Assembly (NCBI GenBank): GCA_963575745.1
Contig: CAUYUJ010006546.1
Span: forward strand, 130,251 to 194,250
DNA: 64,000 nt
Origin: Prorocentrum cordatum
Lineage: Eukaryota; Sar; Dinophyceae; Prorocentrales; Prorocentraceae
Reading direction: 5' to 3'
A program made the translations under genes and the position numbers. The notes under the pieces were generated by a model. That model worked only from the letters and a program-made list of their open reading frames with translations. It was not told where the DNA came from and made no database searches. How positions within the stretch are numbered: position 1 is the stretch's first letter; every line of letters begins with the position of its first letter. Shown here in pieces: positions 9,166 through 19,869 of this stretch.

Positions 9166-9494
9166 CCCTACAAGACATCCATAACCTCGCCACTGCGCGT
9201 AGGTTGATGCGTGTATGAGGCACGCTCGCATGATAACGCAAGCGCAAGAACGACAGAGCACAGGCACCCGAGCGCACATCTGCAAAAGCAGCCGTCCATT
9301 TGGATCCCAAAGAAAAAGGCGTCAGGGAGACAAAAACCAAAATCATCGCCGAATGCTTGAATTTTGGGGGGGGGCGTCTGTTTTTTGGTTACATTTTTAA
9401 TGATAATGGTCGCATGCGACCAATATCCCAAGAAATCCACCCTAATTTTCTAACTCGGCGTGAATTTAAAGGCGCCGCTCCTGTTTCTTGGTCG
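9166..9494. other. Intergenic, no gene seen
   Basis: Mixed sequence with a GGTCGCATGCGACC palindrome near 9408. No supported ORF. Confidence 0.4.
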
Positions 9495-10430
9495 ACTTGG
9501 AAGGTCGGGGTGGGCGTCTGGGCGTCCGGGCGTCCGGGCGCCCCGGAGCCCGGGCGTCCGGGCGCCTGCCGGTGCTCGGGCGTGCGGGCGGTTCGCGCGT
9601 CCGGGCGTCCGGGCGCGGGCGCCCTGGGCGCTCCCAGCAGCGTCGGGGCGTTTCCCGGGCGCCTGGGCGTCCGGGCGTCCGCGGGCGTTCCCGGCGCTTC
9701 TGGCGCCCGGGCGTCTGTGCGCCCGGGCGCGGGCGTTCCCGGCGCTTCTGGCGCCCGCGCGTCCGGGCGCCCGGGCGCTTAGGTGCCCGGGCGTCTGGGC
9801 GTTTCAGGCGCGCGGGCGTCTGGGCGCGCCCGGGCGCCCGGGCGCCCGGGCGCCCAGGCGTCTGGGCGGTTCGCGCGCCCAGACGCCCTCGGAGTCCGGG
9901 CGCCCCGGTGTCCGGGCGTGTGGGCGCCTGGGCGCCCGGGCGCCCGCGCGTCTGGGCGCTGCGTCCGGGCGCCCGGGCGTCCGGGCGTCCGGGCGCCCGG
10001 GCGTCTGCGCGGTTCGCTCGTCCGGGCGCCCGCGGGCGTCCGCGTGCCCGGGCGCCCGGGCGTCTGGGCGTCTGGGCGTCTGGGCGTCCGGGCGTCCGGG
10101 CGCCTGGGCGCTAGCACCCAGCGTCGGGGCGTTTCCTGGGCGTGGCCCGCCAGGCGCCCGGGCGCCCGGCCCCGGGCGTCCAGCCCCGGCTCGGGCGTCC
10201 GGGCGTTTTGGCGCCCAGGGCATTCGTGCGCCAGGGATTCAGGCGCCCAGGCGTCCGGGCGCCCGGGCGTCCGGGCGTCTGGGCGTCCGGTCGCGGGCGC
10301 CCTGGGCGGGCGGTTCTGTCGCAGGGCCTGGGCCTGGCCAGCCGGGCGCCCGGGCGTCCGGGCGTCCGGGCGCCCGGGCGTCCGGGCGTCCGGGCGCCCG
10401 GGCGTCCGGGCGTCCAGGCGCCAAGCCGGG
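9495..10430. repeat. GC-rich octamer satellite (GGGCGYCY)n
   Basis: About 930 bp of an 8-bp unit, GGGCGTCC/GGGCGCCC/GGGCGTCT, with irregular breaks (GCGCTCCC, GGTTCGCG). Regular GGG triplets with 5-nt spacers give many G-quadruplex-compatible registers on the plus strand. Three frames are open on each strand because 8 bp cycles through frames without a stop; the RPG/RPD ORFs are not genes. Confidence 0.95.
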
Positions 10431-10479
10431 CCTTGGTAAAATTGCGCCATCCCTTCCTGCCCACAGTTCTTTCTGCACG

Positions 10480-10765
10480 AGAGGAGGAGGAGGAGGAGGA
10501 GGAGGAGGAGGAGGAGGAGGAGGAGGAGGAGGACGAGGAGGAGGAGGAGGAGGAGAGGACGAGGAGGGGGAGGCGGAGGAGGAGGAGGAGGGGGAGGAGG
10601 AGATGCATGAGAGGATTGAGTCCGGAGGAGTGGGAGGGGAGAAGGAGGAGATGGATGAGAGGAATTGTGCGGGAGGAGTGGCAGGGGAGGAGGGGGGCAG
10701 CAGGAAGAACGACAGGAGGAGGAGGAGGAGGAGGAGGAGGAGGAGGAGGAAATGGATGAGGGGAT
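10480..10765. repeat. (GGA)n purine tract
   Basis: Two blocks of GGA triplets (10480-10605 and 10705-10750) separated by purine-rich units with GATGAGAGGAATTG-type repeats. No gene. Confidence 0.9.
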
Positions 10766-10769
10766 TGAT

Positions 10770-11480
10770 GCGGGAGGAGTGGCAGAGCAGGGGGGGGCAG
10801 GAAGGTGGGCTTGGCTCCTGGCCACTCTCGCAGCGCGCCCGCGCGCGCAGGCAGACGGAGAAGGGGGAGAGGGGCGTGCCCCTCGGCAGCGCCCGGGTGC
10901 CGGTCGGGAGGTCACGAACCTGCTCTCGATGGCCGTCCGTCTTGAGCTTTCCGTCCTCGCCGCCCTCCCGTCGTCCTCTTCGTGTCTCTCCTGCTTCGCC
11001 CTCCTCGTGTCTCCCTTCTCTCTCCTCAGTTCCTCCTCCTTCATCCTTCGGGCTTCCCCCATCCACCGTCCCTGCCCCCAGCCTCCTCGCCACTCCCCCC
11101 AGCCGGAGCAGAAGAAGACAAGCAAGCAACGTGACGGACAGCGATTTCGGAGATGTGGCAGGCCTGGCAGGCCAGGGAGGTGCATTATGAGGTGGCGCGG
11201 AGGTCGTGCGTGACGAGGTCTCATCGGTGCTTTCTTCTACACGCCGGTCCTTGAAAGTACTCCAGGTCTCTCAGTAAGCGGGGTGGGGGTGGATCGCGTG
11301 GGGGGGTTGGAAACCGCTGTCCTTCGGGGGGCGTGGGGAGGTTGGGGAGAGAGAGGGGGTGGGTTTAGGGCGCGTGGGGAGGCGGGTAAGGGGCGTCGGA
11401 CAGGTTGGCACGGGGGGGGTGCTTATTGAAAGATCTGTCAGTCAGTCAGTTAGCCGTGCGTCCAGTAGGTCGCGTTGGCA
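10770..11480. other. Intergenic, no gene seen
   Basis: GC-rich, then CT-rich (10960-11100), then G-rich sequence (11275-11430). Long frames follow base composition. Confidence 0.5.
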
Positions 11481-11487
11481 CAAGCCT

Positions 11488-11625
11488 GAGACACGCCAAA
11501 CACGCGCCTGAGCAGCCGTGCGACACGCCAAACACGTGCAAAGGACGATTGTGGTCAGACCTGAGACACGCCAAACACGTGCGCAAGCAGGCGGGCGACA
11601 CCAAACACGTGCAGGTGCAGCGCAG
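11488..11625. repeat. Imperfect direct repeats of GACACGCCAAACACGTGC
   Basis: Four copies near 11489, 11521, 11565 and 11597, three with the palindrome CACGTG and spaced 32-44 bp. They could be a small tandem repeat or a cluster of E-box-like sites. Confidence 0.7.
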
Positions 11626-11691
11626 ACGCGCCACACGCGCGCGGGGAGGAAGGGGGAAGAGGGAGATGATTACGATGACAAAGAACATGAT

Positions 11692-12700
11692 TCACAAAGA
11701 TTGCGTTCGTTCAAAAACTTCTTTGACCCATTGCTGTCCTGGACGGCCTCCCCGTCGGCGGGCCCATCTTTTCGGTGCGCCATTGTTTTCGCAAAGTATT
11801 TGCTTGACCAAAGATTCGTTACTATGTGAAGCTATATTATTGTATAAATTCCCCTGCCGTCCAAGCAAAACGTCAGAAAGTGGAATGTCACCGGCGTTGC
11901 TCAAGACGTCCACGTTCCTGACCCTTGATATGTACGAGCGCGGTATTCCCAATATTCTGCGTACAGCGGAAATCATCTAATCGTTTTCTGTCCGCTTTCA
12001 ACAACCATGCATAATCCCAAGAATACAACACCGGATTTTCCCAATGGAAGCGTGGCTCCATAACTTGTCCAACTGTTTGAACACTTTGCTTGATTCCCCC
12101 AATATGCGTGTAAGGTCCACGCTTACTTTACCATCGCATGTGATGAGGCCACCGAGATATTTCGCGACCCTTGTAGTTTCGATCGCCTCCCCAGTTGGTT
12201 GCGTTATTGTCTCATCTGTGGATATGTGCATCTGTACTGTCTTTCCCAATTCAGTTCTGTATCATAGTTTTTACCTTCGTCCACAATTGCGGCCAAGATG
12301 GATTACATGTTGTGCTTGTGCTGGGATACCACAGCTGTGTCGTCTGCATGGAGGGTGTCGCGCGTCACGACATAGGGGGGTTCCAGGGCCAGCCCGGCGT
12401 CTGTAAACACATCGTTTAGCATCACAGACTGCATTGCTATGAACAAGTATGGAGCGAGCGGACAGCCTTGTGCTATCCCCGCACGTTGCCGCCTTTCAGA
12501 AGAGTTCCCAGGGTGGTCACAATGGTGAAGTAGATTGCAGCATGAATGGACTGAATCCTATCCACCATTTCCACTGGAAGCCCGAAGCGTCGCAGAGCTG
12601 CGCGCAGTCTACTTCAAGCGCCTTCCTACTTCAAGAGTCGACATGCTTTTGCAGTGTGCCTGCTCTTCTCTGGCAGGGCCTGAGCCCAATCTACTTTATC
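11692..12700 (-). pseudogene. Decayed LINE reverse transcriptase
   Basis: Minus-strand fragments of a non-LTR retrotransposon polymerase. Around 12620-12680 an ADKVDWAQAL block matches the LDWAKAF catalytic region. At 12560-12600 LRRFGLPVEMVDRIQSI is followed by GIAQGCPLAPYLFIAM (12430-12480), the conserved QGCPLSP motif. LHADDTAVVS near 12330 is a YADD box with H for Y. AKYLGGLITCDGKVSVDL (12110-12170) and SHASIGKIRCCILG are the post-catalytic blocks. The 11692-11976 frame (ISRVRNVDVL ... RRGGRPGQQW) is the typical LINE C-terminus. Several frameshifts and stops separate these; no endonuclease domain was seen. Confidence 0.85.
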
Positions 12701-14790
12701 GGCCTTCCTACTTAATGTTTGTTGTGTATCTACTTCTTCCAACCGATGTGTATCGAACGATCTCGGAGGATGCGTTTTGTGGCCAAGGCGTGGTGTGCTC
12801 GTGGGCTGTTCTCCTTGTGGCGGCGGGGTCGGGGGGGCTGTAGGTCGCAGGGTTGCTGGTGTGGGGGATGCACCTGTTGCCTCATCCTCTTCCAGTACTG
12901 CGACACCACCTCCCTCCCTCCTCGCCCTGATGGTGGAGGGATGCAGGAGGGGGGAGGAGGCGGGAAAAGGAACATTGGCTATATCCTTCGCGGCAATCGT
13001 CCCTCCCTCCCCCTGTTCAACCCACACGTGGAGGTGACACGCGACCCTTTTTCGTAAGCACTCCAGCCTGGTACGCCAGCGTCTGCGCGTCCCCCGGCAT
13101 GGCGTCCATCAATGCGTCGGCATGGAAGGGAGGGCGCGCTCGACTGGCGTGCATCTCTCTCCCGCCTCGCTCGCACCCGCGAGCGCAGTGAACGCCGGCT
13201 CGGTCTTCGGCTGGTTCCTGCGATGCGTGCCTCCTTCGGAGCCCGCGGCGGCATGCCTGCAGCTGCAGGCGGTCGCGCCGCTGGCCGCGACGAGATCGAG
13301 GCTCTCGCGGTCGCGGAGGCCAGCCCCAGAGGGACCACGGCGGCCTTGGAGCCCTGCGGGCAGGCGGGTCTTGCCGGCACCCTCCGCCCAGGCCCCTCCT
13401 CCTCCTCCTCTTCTTTCCTCCTCCTCCTCCTCCCTCCTCCTCCTCCTCTTCCTCCTCCTCCTCCTCCGCCTCCGCCTCCGCCTCCTCCCTCCTCTCTCCT
13501 CCCCCCTCCCTCCTCCCTCCTCCCTCCTCCCTTCTCCCTCCTCCCTCCTCCTCCTCTTGCTTCGTGTCCCAGTGCGAAGCCACCATGCGCACCCCGCAAC
13601 AAGCCCGTGTTGTGAGTCTGAACAGAATGAGCTGATGGTGTGCCTTGCGTGGGCAGGACTACTCCGGGGAGGCCGTGTTCGCGACCGCCACCGCTCGCAG
13701 TATAGTGGACGGTCATCGGGTTACGCTCGCGAGCGCAATAATTTCAACAAACCATGTACACCGTGCTTCCGGCGGAGGCCCCGCGTGCGGCTCGCACGAC
13801 TCGAGGCTGTGTTGGAACGGGTGGTAGTGGTGATCGGCTGGTCTGGAGGTCTTCAGCTTTGAGCCTGTGCTGCCCCTCCCCTCCCATTAGATGCCCGTCC
13901 CCCACCCCCCGAGCCCCTCCCGCCAATCACTGCCACAGCAGGAAGAGGGAGACGAGGGAAAGGCGGCGGGGAGGAGGAGGAGGAGGACGAGGAGGAGGAG
14001 GAGGAGGAGGAGGAGGAGAAGGAGGGGGAGTAGGAGGAGGAGGTGGAGGTGGGCGACGGGGAAGAGGTGGAGCATCCCCTCCTCCCTCTGCATCTGGCCT
14101 CCCCGCCGCGCAACATTGGTGGCGGCACTGAGGGACGACGCTGCGAGCGGGGACAGCCGAGACACGCAGGAGAGGCTGATGGACCAGGTGTCTGCCAGTC
14201 GCCGTCGAAGTCGCCGTCCTCATCCTCATCTTCGTCACCTTCCCCTTCCTCCTTCTCAGCCTCCTCCGCCCCGTCCTCATGAAGAAATCGAGTGGATGAA
14301 TAGACATTCGACCCAGACTGCCCCATCTGTGGTGGGCGTGCTCAGTTTGTCATGGCATCACTGGTGACATAAAGTGCAGAAAGAAGGAAGAGGCGGAGTG
14401 TGACAGAGATGATGATGAGGAGGAGGAGCAGGAAGAGGGGGAACAGGCAGGCGTAGGGATTGGGAGGGGATGGATGCGGACGGGAAGGAGAAGGACGGGG
14501 TGAGGACGGCTAGGAGGAGGAATTCCAGCAGATTGTAAACACTGTTGGAAATTCTCGAGATCTGCGCAAATTCCGCAGGCGCGTCTAAGGTGAAATATTC
14601 GCGTCGATGAGCCCAGCGAGACACCAGACATGCAATCAGCACAATATCTGACCAGCATTGCCAGCGTGGACTCCATACCAAAGGTTCTTGTACACTCGAT
14701 GTGCAGTGTGTGTGTGAGAGAGAGTTGCAACCTGCGTGGGGCATCCTAGGGCACTGCACACCGCGCACGACGGGGACGTGGAAATAAACT
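12701..14790. other. Gene-poor interval with CTC and GGA tracts
   Basis: Pyrimidine tract at 13385-13560, purine tract at 13965-14060, pyrimidine-rich 14210-14285 and purine-rich 14400-14520, separated by GC-rich complex sequence. Long ORFs are extensions of the tracts. No domain recognised. Confidence 0.5.
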
Positions 14791-14799
14791 ATGCAGACA

Positions 14800-15990
14800 T
14801 CATTGAGCACTCGCCATGAGGTATTTCAAGTCGCCACTTGAGGAACCACAGTGCGTGCGCCATAACGCTGCACCCATGTAGCGCCCATGCGCACATGGTA
14901 AAAGGACAACAGCTGCGGCCTCGAGGCGCACATGATAGGAGATGGTGCGCCACACATCGGACACCAGGGCGGAATCGACACATCGCAACACTATACGCAT
15001 CACATGGCACTTGTTACGGGGCCACATCCATAAGGCAGCCGGAGCTACCTGTTGCAATACCTAAGGCATCTACAGAGTACCAGCTATCAAGTACCACCCA
15101 GAAAGCACCACGGCAACGACACGCAACCGCCACCATTAAAGCACCACAGGGCACCAGCCATACAGCACCACCCGTGGAACCACGGCAACAGCGCGACATC
15201 GTAGTCATTAGCGTGCCAGAGGGTGTTGACCATGGAGCACCGCTCACAGAGCGTTCAGACAAGAGCGAGGCCTCACAGGGCACTTGCCATAGACATCCAG
15301 CTATGCAGCCTTCGTGTAAACTCGAGGTGTGGCAGTCAAGAGTGCATCATCTGCACCCAGCCAGAGGATGTCGCCCATGCAGCGCCACCTGTGAAGGTCC
15401 ATCGCGTGGGACGTTGAAGCCATTTGGACATCGTGTGGCACCAGCCATCCACTGTCACCCCAGAAGCACGGACGCAATGCCACCGATACGTCGCAGCCAA
15501 GGACGCACCGCTGTAGTCCAGCTACCACGCACCACCAATAAGGAGATACGGCAATCCAACGACAATTCGCAGCCATTGGGACATCGTGCAGGACCTACGG
15601 TAGATCACAGCCAGGAGAGTACCACGGCAATACATGTACCCGCAACCATTCAGGCATTGCAGTGAAGGCGCGCATCAAGAATCCAGACGCTTTTCGTCAG
15701 GGCACCCTGGGTTTCTTCGCTCTGCGCGCTGCGCGGTGAATTCCCGTGGCTGTCCAGGGAGCTGATGCGTTCAAGGTGCCCCAGAGCTTGCCCTCTTGTG
15801 CAACCCCCGCGCGGGTTTTCAGGCCTGGGTTTCTTGTGATGGTATCTTGCAGCCGCGTCCGCTCTGCATAGAGCACCAGCCGCGGAGCGCCACCCATGGC
15901 ACCACTGCAATGGCGAGGCGCCACCGCACCACCACGTGGCGCCAGCCATCTGTAACTCCAGCCGTAGGGCACCAAGGCGAGAATGAGACG
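14800..15990. repeat. Degenerate CAC/GCCA-rich tandem repeats
   Basis: Loose repeats of motifs such as GGCACCAGCCAT, CGCAGCCA and GCACCACGGCAA. Similar sequence recurs at 23.9-24.3 and 24.56-25.06 kb. The 275-codon plus-strand frame (14838-15665) has His/Pro/Thr-rich repeat-driven composition and is not called. Confidence 0.6.
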
Positions 15991-16032
15991 TCGTGGTCAC
16001 TTTGGCATACAGTGCAAACCCAGATCAAGGAG

Positions 16033-16099
16033 CACCCTGCTTGCCTCCAGGGAGCCCTGGATGTTTCTTGGGTGTCGATGGTTTTGCTATGGGAAGCAT
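16033..16099 (+). repeat. Dispersed repeat A, copy 1
   Basis: CACCCTGCTTGCCTCCAGGG ... TTTTGCTATGGGAAGC; about 80% identical by eye to 18343-18406 in the same orientation. Confidence 0.75.
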
Positions 16100-16124
16100 A
16101 ACGTTCCCACACCAAAAACCAGTG

Positions 16125-16183
16125 GACGTCCTGGGGTCTGGGGGGTGAGTTTCTTGTGGAAGGTGTATTGTGGTCGAGCTCCT
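16125..16183 (+). repeat. Dispersed repeat B, copy 1
   Basis: ACGTCCTGGGGTCTGGGGGG ... TATTGTGGTCGAGCTCC; matches 19411-19470 in the same orientation. Confidence 0.75.
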
Positions 16184-16189
16184 AATGCA

Positions 16190-16499
16190 ATCAGCGTTTT
16201 GCCATGGAGCGCAACTAGTGGAGGATCACCGGCACTATTGAGTACTGGGGGCCATGATGGCATCACCAGGCAACGCGCCGCTGTATCCAGGCGATAACGA
16301 CGATTCCTGACGCGTCGCGCGTCGCCACTGGCCCATCTAGAGAAAACCATGCCATCGTGAGTTACCTTGATCAGGGCAGTTTAGCAGCAATCAGCGGAAC
16401 AAAGAGGGGGTGGAAACGTTCAAATTGAAGTTTTCGATTAGCCTGGGCAGATTTGGGAGTCTATAGGTGCCTTCGTGATCCTCTCGGGTAATTAAGGAG
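16190..16499. other. Intergenic, no gene seen
   Basis: Complex sequence with no supported ORF on either strand. Confidence 0.4.
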
Positions 16500-16675
16500 G
16501 AGGGGGAGGCGACGAAGGATGAGGCGAAAGCTGGAGGAAAAGGAGGAGCAGGAGGAAGCAGAGGGACGAATGAGGACGGAGGAGGACCTACGTGGGATGA
16601 GGAGAAAGAGGGGGAATTCAAGGAACAGGAAGAGGAGGATATGGGAAAGGACGAGGAGGAGGATGAGAAGGGGGG
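16500..16675. repeat. (GGA)n purine tract
   Basis: Purine-rich with GAGGAGGA units; no gene. Confidence 0.8.
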
Positions 16676-16963
16676 GGGGAATACGGCGACAGCGACTCTG
16701 GTTCACCTCACAAATCGTTTGCTCTGTGAGCCCTGTTGGAGCCATCTTCGAGCCTTCCTGGGTGGTAGTTTGAGAGCCTTTACGCCGCTCTCGGGGCTCT
16801 CTCGGGGCCTTCTGGCGGGGCAGGTTCCTCAGGCAGTGATGGTGGACATCGAGCAGCCAAGAAGCCTCGCCCCTCTGACGCCCAAACTATTGCATCTCGT
16901 CGCTTCCTTGCAGCGCTCACGGGGAAGTCTTCACCTTTGCTGGGCCCCCCTTTGGTCGGGGGC

Positions 16964-17099
16964 GGACAGACCTCCTACCCTTTTCCGTTTTCGGTTCTCG
17001 AGAGGGCACCGCGGCCATCATTTTCCAGGTTTGCGCCCGCCAGGTTTGGGCCCGAGGTCGTTGTCACTAAACCACGCTTTGCAAAAGGGAGGTCTGTCC
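16964..17099. mobile_element. MITE-like TIR element (GGACAGACCTCC), copy 1
   Basis: Starts GGACAGACCTCCTACCC and ends AAAGGGAGGTCTGTCC; 12-bp perfect TIR. Internally homologous to 33003-33157 (shared GTTTTCGGTTC, CGCGGCC, CACTAA). A lone TIR-like GGGAGGTCTGTCCGTCCCCG lies at 17281-17300. Confidence 0.85.
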
Positions 17100-17404
17100 A
17101 TCCCCGAACGCTTGCGGCTCATGACACCCCTTTCTCCCCTCGATCTCGTCCGCCTCGTCCTTCGCCTCGTCCTCCTCCCGCTCGTCGTCCTCGTTCTGGC
17201 CCTGGTCCTCCTCTTTGGTGCTCTCTCCCCGATTTGGTTTTCTCTTGGGCGCCTTTTGGTCCTTGTCTTTGGTGCTCTCTGGGAGGTCTGTCCGTCCCCG
17301 ATTTGGTGCCCTCCTGGAGACGATCGTGGGGGCCTCCCGCGTTCTCGGACGCTCCTCTCAGAGGCGACCTGGCGAGACCGCACGGCTCATCGGTTTCCGT
17401 TGAG

Positions 17405-17690
17405 GCGATGGCAGAGAGGAGGAAGAGGGAGAGGAGGAGGGAGGAGGAGGAGTGGAGGAGGAGGAGGAGGAGGAGGAGGAGGAGGAGGTGGAGGAGGAGG
17501 AGGAGGGAGGGAGGAGGAGGAGGGAGGAGGAGGAGGAGGAGGAGGCAGGGAGGAGGAGGCGGAGGGAGGAGGAGGGAGGAGGTGGAGGAGGGAGGAGGAG
17601 GAGGAGGGAGGAGGGAGGAGGGAGGAGGCAGGGAGGAGGAGGAGGGAGGGAGGAGGCAGGAGGAGGCAGGGAGGAGGAGTAGGTCTCGTG
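17405..17690. repeat. (GGA)n purine tract
   Basis: About 285 bp of GGA/GGGA units on the plus strand; ORFs in both strands are low complexity. Confidence 0.92.
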
Positions 17691-18342
17691 GGTCTCGTTG
17701 GGACGCCCCGTGGCCGCTTGGATCCGCCTTGGAGCGGGCGGGGGGCAGTTTGGACACGCTGCGCCACCTTGGGACAACCCTGCGCGATGCTGCAAGCCGA
17801 CTCGGGCTAAGGTAGGTTCGCGCGGCGTTGGCGCGCAGGCGACGCCGGCGAAGCGTTCAGGGTTGAATTCGACAACGCGGAGGCACCGATGTACATGTTG
17901 ACGCCACTGAGACCCGACTGAATTCAATCCTTGAACGATCGGGGCCGCGATCGATTCAAGGTTGGACGATCGACGCGGTGTCAAACTCCTTTGCGCGCGC
18001 CGACGCCGCACAAACCTACCGTGCCTGAAGCCGCAAAGCAATGCTGGCCCCAGACGCCTCCCACGCGCGATCCGGAGATGCCACAACTCTTGGAACACAC
18101 GCACACACACAGTTTTTTGGCGGCAGCGCGCGGCCACGAGGCGGAGACAGTCAGAGCACGAAGCGCAGAGCTTCGGCCCAGCCTTCAGGAATCTTTTTGG
18201 GTCCCGCTGTACCTGCCGTCATGCAGCACGTCCGGGCGTGGATGGCCAGGGGGGTGGCACGCCAGCCAGAAAGGCCCTGCCCGACGTGGCTGAGCATGTG
18301 AAGGAGGAGGGGCGCGATACAGTGGGGGCCCATGCCACGAAA
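17691..18342. other. Intergenic, no gene seen
   Basis: Complex GC-rich sequence. A plus-strand frame runs from 17962 into the zinc-knuckle ORF, but the part before 18547 has no recognisable domain. Confidence 0.4.
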
Positions 18343-18406
18343 CACCCTGCTTGTCTCCAAGGTGCCCTGGGTTTCTTGGGTTTCGACAGTTTTGCTGTGG
18401 AAAGCG
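18343..18406 (+). repeat. Dispersed repeat A, copy 2
   Basis: Second copy of 16033-16099, starting CACCCTGCTTGTCTCCAAGG. Confidence 0.75.
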
Positions 18407-18546
18407 TGACAGTTTTGCTGTGGGCTGGAGGGGTTGTTTTGGTGCCTTCTTTGCGTTCTGCTGCCCTTTCAGGCTCCCTCCAGGTAGTTTGTGACCACTC
18501 TGTAGGTCCCGGTGGGCGCAACCGATTCTCGGTCGGCGTACTTGCC

Positions 18547-18960
18547 ATGGCAGGCGGCGGGGAGCAGCAACGTTCTAGGGGAGGTCTTCGTGACGATGTT
18601 CGTTATGAGGGTCCACGGGAACGTCGTAGCAGAAACCGTAGCCACCATAGGGCACGGACGCGGGACACGGGCACGAGCCACCATAGGGCTCGGGACATGG
18701 AGCGGACCCCTGCCCATCATAGGGCCAGCGGCCGCTCCAGGAGCCACCATAGGGTTTCTGAAGGCCCGTTGTGTCCGCAATGCGGTATCCGTGGTCATCT
18801 TGCTTGTGATTGTCCGTCGGCGGCGAGTCCAGCAACCACACCAAAATCGTCCTCCGCAGCGCACGTGCCGCTCCTCCTCACGCCGAGGCAGCATCAGCGC
18901 CGTGATCTCCCGCAACCACCACCTCGCCCACACCCAGGTGTCACGCAGTTAAGATGCTGA
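18547..18960 (+). CDS. Small Arg-rich protein with one CCHC zinc knuckle
   Basis: 137 codons from ATG at 18547; the frame is open upstream to 17962, so an earlier start or exon is possible. Residues 8-75 are Arg/Ser/His-rich (RSRGGLRDDVRYEGPRER, then SHHRA-type repeats at roughly 15-residue spacing). Residues 76-89 are CPQCGIRGHLACDC, a canonical CX2CX4HX4C zinc knuckle; the C-terminus is Ser/Pro/Gln-rich. Zinc knuckles of this type bind single-stranded nucleic acid and occur in splicing factors and in Gag-like proteins of retroelements. The RS-like region favours an RNA-binding role; no reverse transcriptase is adjacent. The opposite strand reads PYGGS/PYGGY repeats but lacks a comparable motif. 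It could be one exon of a larger gene. Confidence 0.5.
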   Translation: MAGGGEQQRSRGGLRDDVRYEGPRERRSRNRSHHRARTRDTGTSHHRARDMERTPAHHRASGRSRSHHRVSEGPLCPQCGIRGHLACDCPSAASPATTPKSSSAAHVPLLLTPRQHQRRDLPQPPPRPHPGVTQLRC

Positions 18961-19670
18961 AATAAGGACAACTTTGGGCTCGGGAGTGGCTCTGGATTTT
19001 GGGCCGTTCCTTTTTTGGGGGGCTTCGTCGGGATTGTGCACCCCGCGGGAAGGGAGAGGGGGGGAACGGGAAACTTCATCGCCTTCAGTTCAAATCCCCA
19101 CGAACCTCGGGCAGTACGTGCGGCCCGGGGGGAGGCGGACCGCTCACCCATCCCACCACCATACGGGGGATGTGAAGACCCTGTGAGCGGGACGGGGTGG
19201 GCGCAGGGGGGCCACCAAATGGCATCCCGCACCCAAGTCGTGGCCGTCATGGGCCTCTTCTTGGGATGAGGCACCAATCGGCCTCTCGGATGGGCACCAT
19301 ACGCCCGTCCACAACCAAAGGAAGCGCACCATTTGCCTTCCGCATTTCTTTGGCAGTTGATTGCAACACTCATGGACCTTTTTCATTTGATACTTCAACC
19401 TCTCTCCATGAACGTCCTGGGGTCTCAGGGGTGGGTTTCATGTGGAGGGTTTCTTGTGGTCGGGCCCCTACTGTATGGCACATGCGGGCGTGGGTGGTAG
19501 GGGTGGGGACGCGCCGCTCTGGCGCAAACTGCGGGCGCGAGGCGTGAGAAGTGGACCAGGGAGGGTGAAGATAGATGCGACCGAAGAAGGCGGACGTGCG
19601 AGGCACCCCGGGCAGTAAAGGAGCACGCCGAGAAACCGAGGCCAGAGGATTGGCGGCGCATGGACAAAGG
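18961..19670. other. Intergenic; contains dispersed repeat B copy 2
   Basis: No supported gene. 19411-19470 (ACGTCCTGGGGTCTCAGGGG ... CTTGTGGTCGGGCCCC) is the second copy of the repeat at 16125-16183. Confidence 0.5.
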
Positions 19671-19685
19671 TGCAGTCTCTCCCCA

Positions 19686-19846
19686 AGGGCGCCCTCGAGG
19701 GCGCGAAGTTATTCTCGCTTCGCGGTTCGGCTCCGATTCCTCCTCATCCTCCTCTTCTCCCCTGGGAGGCGGCGCGAGAGCGCGAAGTGATTCGCACTTC
19801 GCGCTTCGGGCAGCGCGAAGCGCGAAGTTGAGAGCCCTAGAGTCTA
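19686..19846. mobile_element. TIR element, GCGCGAAG family, copy 1
   Basis: Left end AGGGCGCCCTCGAGGGCGCG, right end GCGCGAAGTTGAGAGCCCT. Sub-terminal TTCGCGCTTCGCG occurs inverted near both ends; pyrimidine-rich centre. Flanked by direct repeats AGTCTCTCCCCA (19674-19685) and AGTCTCTCCCTCA (19847-19859). Other copies at 49958-50227 and 54139-54304. Confidence 0.85.
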
Positions 19847-19869
19847 GAGTCTCTCCCTCACACACACGC

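Noticed and set aside
9460-11224. ORFs of 480-576 codons rich in RPGVRASG or GRPDARTP
   Set aside because: They are translations of an 8-bp satellite lacking stop codons; all frames on both strands are open and no non-repetitive domain is included.
14838-15665. 275-codon plus-strand ORF
   Set aside because: His/Pro/Thr composition follows degenerate CAC-rich repeats; no hydrophobic core or motif.
18575-18844. Minus-strand ORF with PYGGS/PYGGY repeats
   Set aside because: The plus strand of the same DNA encodes a canonical zinc knuckle; both cannot readily be primary, and the minus frame lacks a domain.
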